From Lachnospiraceae bacterium UBA1753 (GTDB lineage Bacteria; Bacillota; Clostridia; Lachnospirales; Lachnospiraceae): 14,572 nucleotides of DNA. Every line of letters begins with the position of its first letter. The first letter of the stretch is position 1. Shown one piece after another: positions 8,078-14,559 of the stretch. The DNA lies in NCBI GenBank assembly GCA_002317595.1, contig DCHL01000001.1:4008-18579 (forward strand), in the 5' to 3' direction. The translations under genes and the position numbers were made by a program. The notes below the pieces were generated by a model. The model searched no databases and had not been told where the DNA came from. It saw nothing but the letters and a program-made list of their open reading frames with translations.

Positions 8078-8081
8078 TTTT
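8048..8081 (+). terminator. Rho-independent terminator after the EAL gene (overlaps the operator)
   Basis: A 12-bp stem, AACCGTGGTTAG (8048-8059) with CTAACCGCGGTT (8066-8077), has one G-U pair, a 6-nt loop and a T-run continuing to 8081. It lies 67 bp past the EAL stop and would end that transcript. The same bases form the twin operator palindromes, so one sequence may serve both purposes. Confidence 0.65.
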
Positions 8082-8085
8082 GTTT

Positions 8086-8102
8086 GTGCGCCTTAGGTGC
8101 AC
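8086..8102 (+). other. Small hairpin in the exporter leader
   Basis: GTGCGCC (8086-8092) and GGTGCAC (8096-8102) can pair over 7 bp with one G-U pair and a 3-nt loop. It sits just after the T-run of the preceding hairpin and about 40 nt before the ribosome binding site of the adaptor gene. It may structure or stabilise the mRNA 5' end. Confidence 0.35.
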
Positions 8103-8154
8103 TAATACAGTTTTCGCGTTAATAGTAATGTCTTTACGTATAGAGGAGCGAATT

Positions 8155-9630
8155 ATGATTTCAAGGAGTACCGGAATAAAAATTGGAGTGGCAATGCTGG
8201 CGATCCCCGTGGTGGTATCGGCCAGTGCATTCATGGGAAAGCCGGCTACCTACAGGTGCGCGGGTGTTGAGAGCGGGTCGGTGGCAAGAGTGGTTGCGGA
8301 GACTGGTGATATCCATGGTGAAGAGACCAGGACGTATTATGCGGCCGTATCAGCTCCTGTGAAAAATATTGGAATTGAGGTTGGCGACGTGGTTACAAAG
8401 GGTGAGAAGCTTGCCGAGTATGATGATACGGACTTTGTCCACAATCTTACGCAGGCAACTCTTGGCAAGGAACAGGCAGAGGTGTCAGTTCAGGGTCAGA
8501 TTGATAAGTCAAATAGCAATTATGCCAAGTACAAGGCAGCTACGAAAGATGATGCAATCTATTCCCAGCTCTATGCCGCAGAACGCGAAAGCACGCAGGC
8601 ACTGACTGAGAACCAGTACGCGGAAGACTACTACACAAACTGTGCTTATGAGGGAATTACCACAAAAATCGCACAGAAGCAGGAGGAAATCACTAAGAAG
8701 GGTCAGGAACTCAGTAAGCAGAAGACTAAGGTGGCAAATGCGGGAGAGTATGCGACCAAGAAGATGAAGAACAAGCAGAAGGATCTGCAGAATGAGTATA
8801 ACGAACTTCAGAATGAACTTACGGCTCTCCAGACCGAACTCACATATCAGCACGTGGATGGATACACGCCTGCTGAAAATGAGGTGATAAATGATCACAA
8901 GAATGTGATGGAGGACATCACCAGAAACTGGGAGGAGGCCAAGACCAATAAGCTGAACTATGAGAGTTCATATCTCAACGAGAACGAGAAGGCAGCCCTT
9001 ATGAAGGACATCGACAAGGCAGATGAGGTTGTGGCGGTAGCGAGCGAGGAGCTCACCAAGGCCCAGGCAGGAGTTGTGTCTGACTTTAGCGGTGTAGTCA
9101 CAGAGAGACTTGTAGAGAGCGATGCCTTCGTTCAGGAGGGAGCGCCGCTATTTTCAGTGGAATCCACAGATGAGGTCAAGGCTGTTATCAATGTATCGAG
9201 ATATGACATTGGAAGCATCAAGGTCGGACAGAAGGCATCGGTAGATATCGCTGGGAAAAAATATGAGGCAGAGGTCAGTGAGATTGAGCATCTGGCTACC
9301 AAGGATTCGGGTGATAAGAGCAAGGTGGAAGTTTCTGTCCATATTTTTAACCCAGATGAAAATGTGATTCTTGGAATCGAGTCGGATGTCACCGTGTATA
9401 CGGAGGAAATCGAGGATGCTGCAAAGATTCCATTTGCTGCATATTACACCGACGATGGTGGAAGCTGCTGCTACTGCATCGAAAACGGTGTTGTGACAAA
9501 GAAGTATTTCACCCCGGGTATTGTGGGCGAGGATTATGTTGAGGTGATTGACGGCCTCACAGGCAGTGAGCGCGTGATTGTTGATGCGGTCACGGATGAG
9601 CAGGTCGGAAAGAAGGCTGAAGAAGGCTGA
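8155..9630 (+). CDS. HlyD/MacA-like membrane-fusion (adaptor) protein of an ABC exporter
   Basis: The adaptor subunit of a tripartite-type ABC exporter, membrane-anchored with its body outside the cell. The chosen ATG at 8155 has AGAGGAG 6 nt upstream and gives 491 residues; the TTG at 8080 and ATG at 8128 lack suitable sites. Residues 8-27 are an N-terminal hydrophobic anchor. The first half of the barrel-sandwich (lipoyl-like) domain follows (about 45-90, with PVKNIGIEVGDVVTKGEKL). A long Glu/Lys/Gln-rich coiled-coil hairpin spans about 93-305. The second lipoyl half is about 306-338 (DFSGVVTERLVESDAFVQEG), then a beta-barrel and a membrane-proximal domain. The tail KKAEEG and the stop codon are encoded by the first units of the 10-bp minisatellite that follows. 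It is first in the operon with the ATPase and permease. Substrate unknown. Confidence 0.9.
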   Translation: MISRSTGIKIGVAMLAIPVVVSASAFMGKPATYRCAGVESGSVARVVAETGDIHGEETRTYYAAVSAPVKNIGIEVGDVVTKGEKLAEYDDTDFVHNLTQATLGKEQAEVSVQGQIDKSNSNYAKYKAATKDDAIYSQLYAAERESTQALTENQYAEDYYTNCAYEGITTKIAQKQEEITKKGQELSKQKTKVANAGEYATKKMKNKQKDLQNEYNELQNELTALQTELTYQHVDGYTPAENEVINDHKNVMEDITRNWEEAKTNKLNYESSYLNENEKAALMKDIDKADEVVAVASEELTKAQAGVVSDFSGVVTERLVESDAFVQEGAPLFSVESTDEVKAVINVSRYDIGSIKVGQKASVDIAGKKYEAEVSEIEHLATKDSGDKSKVEVSVHIFNPDENVILGIESDVTVYTEEIEDAAKIPFAAYYTDDGGSCCYCIENGVVTKKYFTPGIVGEDYVEVIDGLTGSERVIVDAVTDEQVGKKAEEG

Positions 9631-9710
9631 AGAGGGCTGAAGAAGGCTGAGGAAGGCTGAAGAAGGCTGAGGAAGGCTGAAGAAGGCTGAGGAAGGCTGA
9701 AGAGGGATGA
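9611..9710 (+). repeat. Ten-copy 10-bp minisatellite at the adaptor / ATPase junction
   Basis: Ten contiguous 10-bp units, consensus RGAAGGCTGA, run from the last codons of the adaptor to 4 bp before the ATPase start. Units alternate AGAAGG and GGAAGG starts in the middle; the last is AGAGGGATGA. Every unit ends in TGA, and because 10 is not a multiple of 3 the stops occur in all three frames. Every unit also holds a purine-rich, Shine-Dalgarno-like AGG core. The final AGAGGG lies 7 nt before the ATPase ATG and is probably its ribosome binding site. Confidence 0.97.
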
Positions 9711-9713
9711 GTC

Positions 9714-10463
9714 ATGGGAACGCTTATTGAGTTTAAAAATGTTGAGCGCTCGTACAAGAGAGGCGACAGGACATTTTATGCACTTAAGGATGTGAATCTC
9801 AAAATTGAAGAGGGGAAGATGGTCGTAATCCTTGGACCTTCCGGCGCGGGAAAGAGTACGCTGCTCAATCTTCTCGGCGGAATGGATTCGCCGACGGGCG
9901 GTGAGATTATCTTTCGCGATAAGGACATCGCGAAGTTCTCTGACGATGAGCTCACGGCGTACAGGGCATTCTTTGTGGGAGTAGTGTTCCAGTTCTACAA
10001 CCTGGTGCCTACGCTGACGGCCTACGAGAATGTAGCGCTGATGAAGGATATTAGGAAGCGTGCACTTCACAGCAGATACTACAAGAACAGGAGCGAGCTG
10101 GGAGAACTGATGGACCCGGCGGAGGCCCTTCGGGCGGTGGGCCTTGGGGAACATATGGACCAGTTTCCTTCGCAGATGTCGGGAGGAGAGCAGCAGAGGA
10201 CGTCGATTGCCCGTGCACTTGCCAAGAATCCCAGCATCCTGCTATGCGATGAGCCGACAGGTGCTCTTGATACCGACACTGGCCGCGATGTCTTAAGGCT
10301 TCTTCAGGACGTGAGCAAGACCGCTGGCAGGACGGTTGTGATGGTAACTCACAACTCATCCTTTGCGGATATCGCCGACTGTGTAATCCGTGTGAAAAAT
10401 GGAACTGTTGTGTCTGTGACTGAAAATGAGAATCCTGCCGATGCATCGACGATATCGTGGTAG
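9714..10463 (+). CDS. MacB/LolD-type ABC exporter ATPase
   Basis: The nucleotide-binding subunit that powers the exporter, 249 residues, cytosolic face. Walker A GPSGAGKST (41-49), Q-loop in VVFQFYNLVPTLTAYENV, ABC signature SGGEQQR (from 156), Walker B ILLCDEPTG with D179/E180, D-loop ALDT and H-loop VTHNS (H213) are all present, so it should be active. The FYNLVPTLTAYENV stretch is typical of the MacB/LolD/FtsE group that partners FtsX-type permeases. The segment after the Q-loop (about 105-135) is slightly longer than usual. Its ribosome binding site, AGAGGG, is the last unit of the upstream minisatellite. It ends 81 bp before the permease gene, a gap filled largely by a second tandem repeat. 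Confidence 0.95.
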   Translation: MGTLIEFKNVERSYKRGDRTFYALKDVNLKIEEGKMVVILGPSGAGKSTLLNLLGGMDSPTGGEIIFRDKDIAKFSDDELTAYRAFFVGVVFQFYNLVPTLTAYENVALMKDIRKRALHSRYYKNRSELGELMDPAEALRAVGLGEHMDQFPSQMSGGEQQRTSIARALAKNPSILLCDEPTGALDTDTGRDVLRLLQDVSKTAGRTVVMVTHNSSFADIADCVIRVKNGTVVSVTENENPADASTISW

Positions 10464-10478
10464 GACCAGCATCGGTGA

Positions 10479-10525
10479 ATCATCAGCACATCATCAGCGC
10501 ATCATCAGCGCGCCATCATCAGCGC
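10479..10525 (+). repeat. Four-copy 11-bp tandem repeat at the ATPase / permease junction
   Basis: Units ATCATCAGCRC lie at 10479-10489, 10490-10500, 10501-10511 and, after a 3-bp GCC insertion, 10515-10525. The first differs only in one base (A for G). The array occupies over half of the 81-bp gap between the genes and carries no ribosome binding site. Confidence 0.93.
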
Positions 10526-10544
10526 TTAATAAGAATGTTAGATA

Positions 10545-13004
10545 ATGTTATTTAGAAAATTACTGAGAGACTTAAAACAGAATATTGTCCAGTTTTTTTC
10601 GATTTTCCTGATGTCATTTCTTGGTATCTATGTTTTCGTCGGAATTGACTCTGAATCGACAGGGATGACTGCCTGTGAGGAGCAGTATTACGAGGAGTGT
10701 AACCTTGCAGATCTGTGGGTGCAGGGATCGGGCTTCTCGCTTGACTCACTCACCTATGTGAAATCTGTTCCCGGAATGAAGCAGGCGGAACGTCGGCTTC
10801 AGGTTGACGGCAAGGCGATTGTGAGAGACAAGACATCTGGCGAGGAAGAGGTCTCCATGCAGATGAATTTCGTTGAGTCAAACGAGATCTCAAAACTGTA
10901 TCTGCTTGAGGGAGAACCCTACAAGGCAGGAAGGGGAGGAGTCTACCTCGATTATTTTTTCTCCGAAAAAAGAGGCTACAAGGTTGGAGACACCATTACT
11001 CTGAAGCTTGAGAGTACAAGGTTTGATGTGAAGGTTGCGGGAATCTTCCACAACCCTGAATATGTGTACTACCTTGAGGATGTCGCAGCCATGATGCCTG
11101 ATTACGGCGCGTATGGCTTCTGTTTCCTTGATGAGAGCGAGTATCCCTTCGAGGAAATCATCTACAATCAGATAATAGTTGACGCGGAAAAAATTGATAA
11201 CACAGCACAGGTCAGCGACACTGAAAAGGAAATCCAGTCACAGCTCGCCGCCCAAATAAAGGACGTTCTTGACGACCAGAGCATAGTAGTTACAGGAAAG
11301 GATGACCAGCTTTCATATCAGACCTACAGGTCAGAGATGGCACAGCATAAGTCCATGGCGTTTGCCTTCCCAATCGTGTTCGTGCTCATTTCACTTCTTG
11401 GAATAATTACTACCATGACGAGACTGATGGCAAAGCAGCGCGTGCAGATCGGAACCATGAAGGCACTTGGTTTCTCGACGGCGGATGTCGTGATGCATTA
11501 CATCTCCTACGGATTTGTGCTGTCACTTGCAGGCTGCGTACTCGGGGCTGTGGTTGGATACTACACCCTTCCGGATTTCATAATCAGCATGTTCGTTGGT
11601 TCTTACATACTTCCGTATATGCACAAGGGGCTGTCGCTTATGTCCCTTTCAATGATAGCAATGATGGTTTCTGTCTCCACGCTTATCACTTTTGTGGCCT
11701 GCCGAAAGGAATGTGCGCTCATTCCTGCTCAGGCGCTGAGACCGGCCGCACCGAAGGTGATGAAGACTTCATTTGTTGAGAGAAGCCGCGTGTGGAAACT
11801 TCTGTCATTCTCAACCCAGTGGAACCTGCGTGACATCATCAGGAATAAGATGAGAACCCTCATGGGAATTGTCGGAGTGGTGGGCTGCTCGATGCTTCTT
11901 TTCAGCGCATTCGGATGCCTTGATTCCATCGACCATATCACGACCTGGATGTACGGAGAACTGAATACAGCGAAGAACAGAATAGTTCTTGCTGAGGATA
12001 TTGACTACGGCACCGCTTCAGACTATGCGAAACAATATGGCGGCCAGATGATTCAGAGCGTGGCAATCTCGCTCTCGCCTGATGAGGGTGTTTCTTCGGG
12101 GATATCTGCTGGGTCTGCTTCGATGGGCACGTCTGCTTCGACAGGTTCGTCCGCTTCGATGGGCACGTCTGCTTCGACAGGTTCGTCCGCTTCGATGGGA
12201 GGCGGGGTGATAAGCAAGACTGGCACTCTTACGGTGCTTGACCGCGGTAATTTTATGCACTATGAGGATGCGGACATGGAGCATATAACCCTCGATAAAA
12301 ACGAGATTGCAATGACCTATAAAATGGCAGAGTCACTCGGCGTCAAAGAGGGGTCGCTGGTCTGCTGGCACGTGCTTGGAGATGACAAGATTCATAAGTT
12401 CAGGGTGGGACAGATATACAGAAACCCGTCAGTGCAGGGCATCACGATGTACAGAGAGCCCTATGAGAAACTCAATTATAAGTTTGTTCCGACGGAAATT
12501 CTTACCAACATGACGGTCCCTTCAAGTCTCGCTGATAAGGATGAAATCATCGGTGTGCAGAATACGAACGCGATGATGGACTCGTTAAAGTCAATGATGG
12601 AAATGATGTACACGATGGCTGGCATCCTGATTGCTGCGGCTATCATTCTTGGCGTTGTAGTGCTCTACAATCTCGGGGTGCTGTCCATGGTTGAGAAACG
12701 AAGGGAGATGGCAACCCTTAAGGTCCTTGGATATGCGACTTCGGGTGTGAGAGCGATCCTTGCGCAGCAGAACACCTGGATTACACTTATTGGAATTGTG
12801 CTTGGCTTCCCAGCGGGATTTGGAATTCTGGGCGTACTCTTTAATGACATGCCTGAGAGTATGGACTACTCGATAGTGGTATATCCGAAGACATACCTGT
12901 ATACCTTTGTGCTTACATTTCTTATCTCGTGGGCCGTTAACCGCGTGATGTCGCGGGAGGTCAAGTTCATCGATATGGTTGAGGCGCTCAAGGGGCAGGA
13001 GTAA
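10545..13004 (+). CDS. FtsX-like ABC exporter permease, duplicated FtsX domains
   Basis: The membrane subunit of the exporter, 819 residues. TM1 is at about 12-34, followed by a large extracellular MacB-PCD-like domain (about 35-270), then TM2-4 (about 271-293, 315-342, 362-386). A second half repeats the plan: TM5 (about 439-462), an extracellular domain (about 463-687) and TM6-8 (about 688-714, 744-766, 784-802). Each half has the FtsX coupling segment, MKALGFSTADV and LKVLGYATSGV. The N-terminus MLFRKLLRDLKQN is typical of clostridial FtsX permeases, supporting the ATG at 10545 although no clear ribosome binding site precedes it. The second extracellular domain contains a Ser/Ala/Gly/Met/Thr low-complexity segment (about 518-553) made of a 36-bp tandem repeat. 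Last gene of the operon; substrate unknown. Confidence 0.93.
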   Translation: MLFRKLLRDLKQNIVQFFSIFLMSFLGIYVFVGIDSESTGMTACEEQYYEECNLADLWVQGSGFSLDSLTYVKSVPGMKQAERRLQVDGKAIVRDKTSGEEEVSMQMNFVESNEISKLYLLEGEPYKAGRGGVYLDYFFSEKRGYKVGDTITLKLESTRFDVKVAGIFHNPEYVYYLEDVAAMMPDYGAYGFCFLDESEYPFEEIIYNQIIVDAEKIDNTAQVSDTEKEIQSQLAAQIKDVLDDQSIVVTGKDDQLSYQTYRSEMAQHKSMAFAFPIVFVLISLLGIITTMTRLMAKQRVQIGTMKALGFSTADVVMHYISYGFVLSLAGCVLGAVVGYYTLPDFIISMFVGSYILPYMHKGLSLMSLSMIAMMVSVSTLITFVACRKECALIPAQALRPAAPKVMKTSFVERSRVWKLLSFSTQWNLRDIIRNKMRTLMGIVGVVGCSMLLFSAFGCLDSIDHITTWMYGELNTAKNRIVLAEDIDYGTASDYAKQYGGQMIQSVAISLSPDEGVSSGISAGSASMGTSASTGSSASMGTSASTGSSASMGGGVISKTGTLTVLDRGNFMHYEDADMEHITLDKNEIAMTYKMAESLGVKEGSLVCWHVLGDDKIHKFRVGQIYRNPSVQGITMYREPYEKLNYKFVPTEILTNMTVPSSLADKDEIIGVQNTNAMMDSLKSMMEMMYTMAGILIAAAIILGVVVLYNLGVLSMVEKRREMATLKVLGYATSGVRAILAQQNTWITLIGIVLGFPAGFGILGVLFNDMPESMDYSIVVYPKTYLYTFVLTFLISWAVNRVMSREVKFIDMVEALKGQE
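12114..12200 (+). repeat. 36-bp in-frame tandem repeat in the permease
   Basis: The 36-bp unit encoding SASMGTSASTGS occurs at 12114-12149 and 12150-12185, differing at the third base of the first Ser codon, with a partial third copy to 12200. Within the unit there is an 18-bp sub-period (SAS-M/T-G-T/S). It lengthens an exposed loop in the second extracellular domain without changing frame. Confidence 0.95.
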
Positions 13005-13080
13005 ATTCATAAGGTTTCTTAAGGGCAGGGGTGGAGCATTAAGGGGGAAGGAGCTGGTTCTTATTGTGATTTTGGCCTAC

Positions 13081-13230
13081 GAATATGTGCGGTGGAAGCA
13101 TCTGTGCGGATAGCACATAAGAAGCTTGCTCGGGAATATGTGCGGTGGAAGTGTCTTGGCGGATGGCACATAAGAAGCTTGCTTGGGAATGTGTGCGGTG
13201 GAAGGTTCTTGGTGGATAGCACATAATATA
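13081..13230. repeat. Three 53-bp tandem repeats, each able to form a 7-bp-stem hairpin
   Basis: Units begin at 13081, 13134 and 13187; the third matches for about 40 bases and then runs into the terminator. Units 1 and 2 differ at 6 of 53 positions. In each unit TATGTGC (positions 4-10) can pair with GCACATA (33-39) around a 22-nt loop. The only stem change (A to G at position 5 of unit 3) still allows a G-U pair. A 53-bp period rules out a simple in-frame protein repeat. The 76 bases between the permease stop and unit 1 show only purine-rich sequence with no recognisable gene. Confidence 0.88.
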
Positions 13231-13232
13231 GT

Positions 13233-13266
13233 GGCTGTCGCGCTATAAACGCGATGGCCTTTTTTT
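13233..13266 (+). terminator. Rho-independent terminator of the exporter operon
   Basis: GGCTGTCGCG (13233-13242) pairs with CGCGATGGCC (13250-13259) over 10 bp with two G-U pairs and a 7-nt loop, followed by seven T (13260-13266). It directly follows the 53-bp repeats, so the repeats would lie in the 3' untranslated region of the exporter mRNA. Confidence 0.85.
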
Positions 13267-13370
13267 CTACAGGGTGTTTCACGGGAATTACATTATACGG
13301 GATTTTTATGTTGAAGGGTTTACTTTTCCTTAAACACTGCCGAAAACTACTATGAAACCATTGCTCCACT

Positions 13371-13385
13371 GCAGGATTATCCTGC
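13371..13385. promoter_or_regulatory. 15-bp perfect palindrome upstream of the DUF6033-like gene
   Basis: GCAGGAT-T-ATCCTGC has 7-bp arms around one central base and ends 17 bp before the AGGAGG of the next gene. It could be an operator, or in RNA a 5-bp stem with a 5-nt loop. The rest of 13267-13414 shows no gene and no convincing promoter. Confidence 0.4.
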
Positions 13386-13414
13386 GCGGGCAATATACGA
13401 GTAGGAGGTAGATT

Positions 13415-14416
13415 ATGAGTTTTCAGGTTGGTGGAATGCTTGATGGCGCCATGAAGGATTACATGGGCAAGATGGGAAATAGAGGAAACACAAAGGGAGC
13501 AGATGGGGATTTTGAAAAGCATCTCCCTAAAGATGTTGATAAGAATTCCTGGGCAGGCTCTGAGTATGAGTATACAAAGGGAGAGGCTCAGAATGTATCT
13601 CAGAATGCAGCCGGAATCTATGACAGTTCAATTGCTGTCAGGAGAAAAAATATTACTTCGGCAGCTGCGGATAACCAGCCCCAGCTATCGGAGCGGGCAC
13701 AGGCACTTCTTGAGGAACTTAAAGAGAAGTATTCCAATATGGATTTCTTTGTCGCTAAGACAAGCTCCGATGAAGAGGCAAGCAGAATAATGTCTCAGGG
13801 AACGAAGGAGTACAGCGTGCTGATTGACCCTGACACTCTTGAGAAAATGGCGGCTGATGAGGAGTTTAAGAACAAGTGTCTCACATCCCTTGAGGAGTCC
13901 ACTGCACAGATGGATGAGCTCATGGAGAACCTCGGCGAGGATGCAGGCAAGATTGACAGCATCGGCGTGAGAATCGGAGCAGACGGAACCCTTGATTTCT
14001 TTGCAAGACTCAAGGAAAGTACAGAAGAACAGGCTGAACGCATCGAGGCTCACCGCAAGGAAGCAAGAGAGGAAGCTGCGGCTGACGAGAAGGCAAAGGC
14101 TGACAAGAAAGCCAAGAAGAAGGAAGAGCTGGAAGAGGATGAAGAACTGAGGCTCGAGAAGATGGCAGCCCAGCGAATGTCACAGCGTCTCCAGGCAATG
14201 TACAAGGAAGGCAAAATGAATCCTGTGCACGGCCCTGGCAAGAAGGACGAGCCCGTGGAAAATGATGAAGAGGCGGCTGAGACCGTTGCAGGAACTGTCG
14301 CAGATACAGCTGCCGGGGCTGTAGCGGATACAACTGCGGGGAACTCCAGAATCAGGACTATACATGCCGCATCAGCCGCAGAGCTTCTTGACCTTATCAG
14401 AAATGCGGCATATTAG
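13415..14416 (+). CDS. DUF6033-like protein, function unknown
   Basis: A 333-residue hydrophilic protein with no signal peptide or membrane helix. The start is firm: AGGAGG at 13403-13408, 6 nt from the ATG. The N-terminal third is flexible (MSFQVGGMLDGAMKDYMGKM...). The central part (about 89-210) matches what I recall of the DUF6033 core: LSERAQALLEELKEKYSNMDFF, an SSDEEA segment, GTKEYSVLIDPDTLEKMAAD, and an IGVRIGADGTLDFFA strand. A long Glu/Lys/Ala-rich region (about 205-255) is probably a coiled coil. The tail contains an imperfect (V/T)AGTVADTAAG repeat (about 289-309) and ends in a short helix (AAELLDLIRNAA). The family is known to me only as a domain of unknown function in Clostridia; the assignment is from memory of sequence style. 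It is flanked by terminators on both sides, so it is a single-gene unit. Confidence 0.85.
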   Translation: MSFQVGGMLDGAMKDYMGKMGNRGNTKGADGDFEKHLPKDVDKNSWAGSEYEYTKGEAQNVSQNAAGIYDSSIAVRRKNITSAAADNQPQLSERAQALLEELKEKYSNMDFFVAKTSSDEEASRIMSQGTKEYSVLIDPDTLEKMAADEEFKNKCLTSLEESTAQMDELMENLGEDAGKIDSIGVRIGADGTLDFFARLKESTEEQAERIEAHRKEAREEAAADEKAKADKKAKKKEELEEDEELRLEKMAAQRMSQRLQAMYKEGKMNPVHGPGKKDEPVENDEEAAETVAGTVADTAAGAVADTTAGNSRIRTIHAASAAELLDLIRNAAY

Positions 14417-14447
14417 TAATATAGGATATTAGAAACATAGTTAATTG

Positions 14448-14493
14448 AAAAGCAATGGAGAGGGACGAAAACACCAGCTCCGTTGCTTTTTTT
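14448..14493 (+). terminator. Rho-independent terminator after the DUF6033-like gene
   Basis: AAAAGCAATGGAG (14448-14460) pairs with CTCCGTTGCTTTT (14478-14490) over 13 bp with one G-U pair, a 17-nt loop and a T-run continuing to 14493. The symmetric A and T tracts suggest it may terminate transcription from both directions. Confidence 0.85.
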
Positions 14494-14521
14494 CTGCAAT
14501 AAAAGTATGTGTCGCCAGGAG

Positions 14522-14559
14522 TGCAACGGAGGAGGCAGAAACTAATCCCTTCCGTTGCA
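14522..14559. other. Second hairpin related in sequence to the adjacent terminator
   Basis: TGCAACGGA (14522-14530) and TCCGTTGCA (14551-14559) are perfectly complementary, and two further pairs (one G-U) extend the stem. No T-run follows, so it is not a typical terminator. The arms share the GCAACGGAG / CTCCGTTGC core with the terminator 29 bp upstream. It ends near the right edge of the window, so its full context is not visible. Confidence 0.6.

Noticed and set aside
8080..8154. Upstream TTG (8080) or ATG (8128) start for the adaptor gene
   Set aside because: ATG 8155 has an AGAGGAG at 6-nt spacing and begins a typical anchor sequence. The TTG lies in the T-run of a terminator-like hairpin.
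9534..10154. A 206-codon minus-strand frame with repeated SxLQPSSAF units
   Set aside because: It is the reverse reading of the 10-bp minisatellite plus antisense of the ATPase gene, which has all ABC motifs on the plus strand.
13081..13230. CRISPR array
   Set aside because: The units are contiguous copies of one 53-bp sequence with no unique spacers between repeats, and no cas genes are present.
13339..13346. Flagellar sigma-28-type -10 element (GCCGAAAA) before the DUF6033-like gene
   Set aside because: There is no TAAA-type -35 at the expected distance, and the -10 departs from GCCGATAA.
13061..13522. A 153-codon minus-strand open frame covering the 53-bp repeats
   Set aside because: It crosses the repeat array, a terminator and the well-supported start of the DUF6033-like gene. 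It has a Pro/His/Ser-rich composition with no domain, and the repeat period of 53 shifts frame, so a shadow frame is the simpler explanation.
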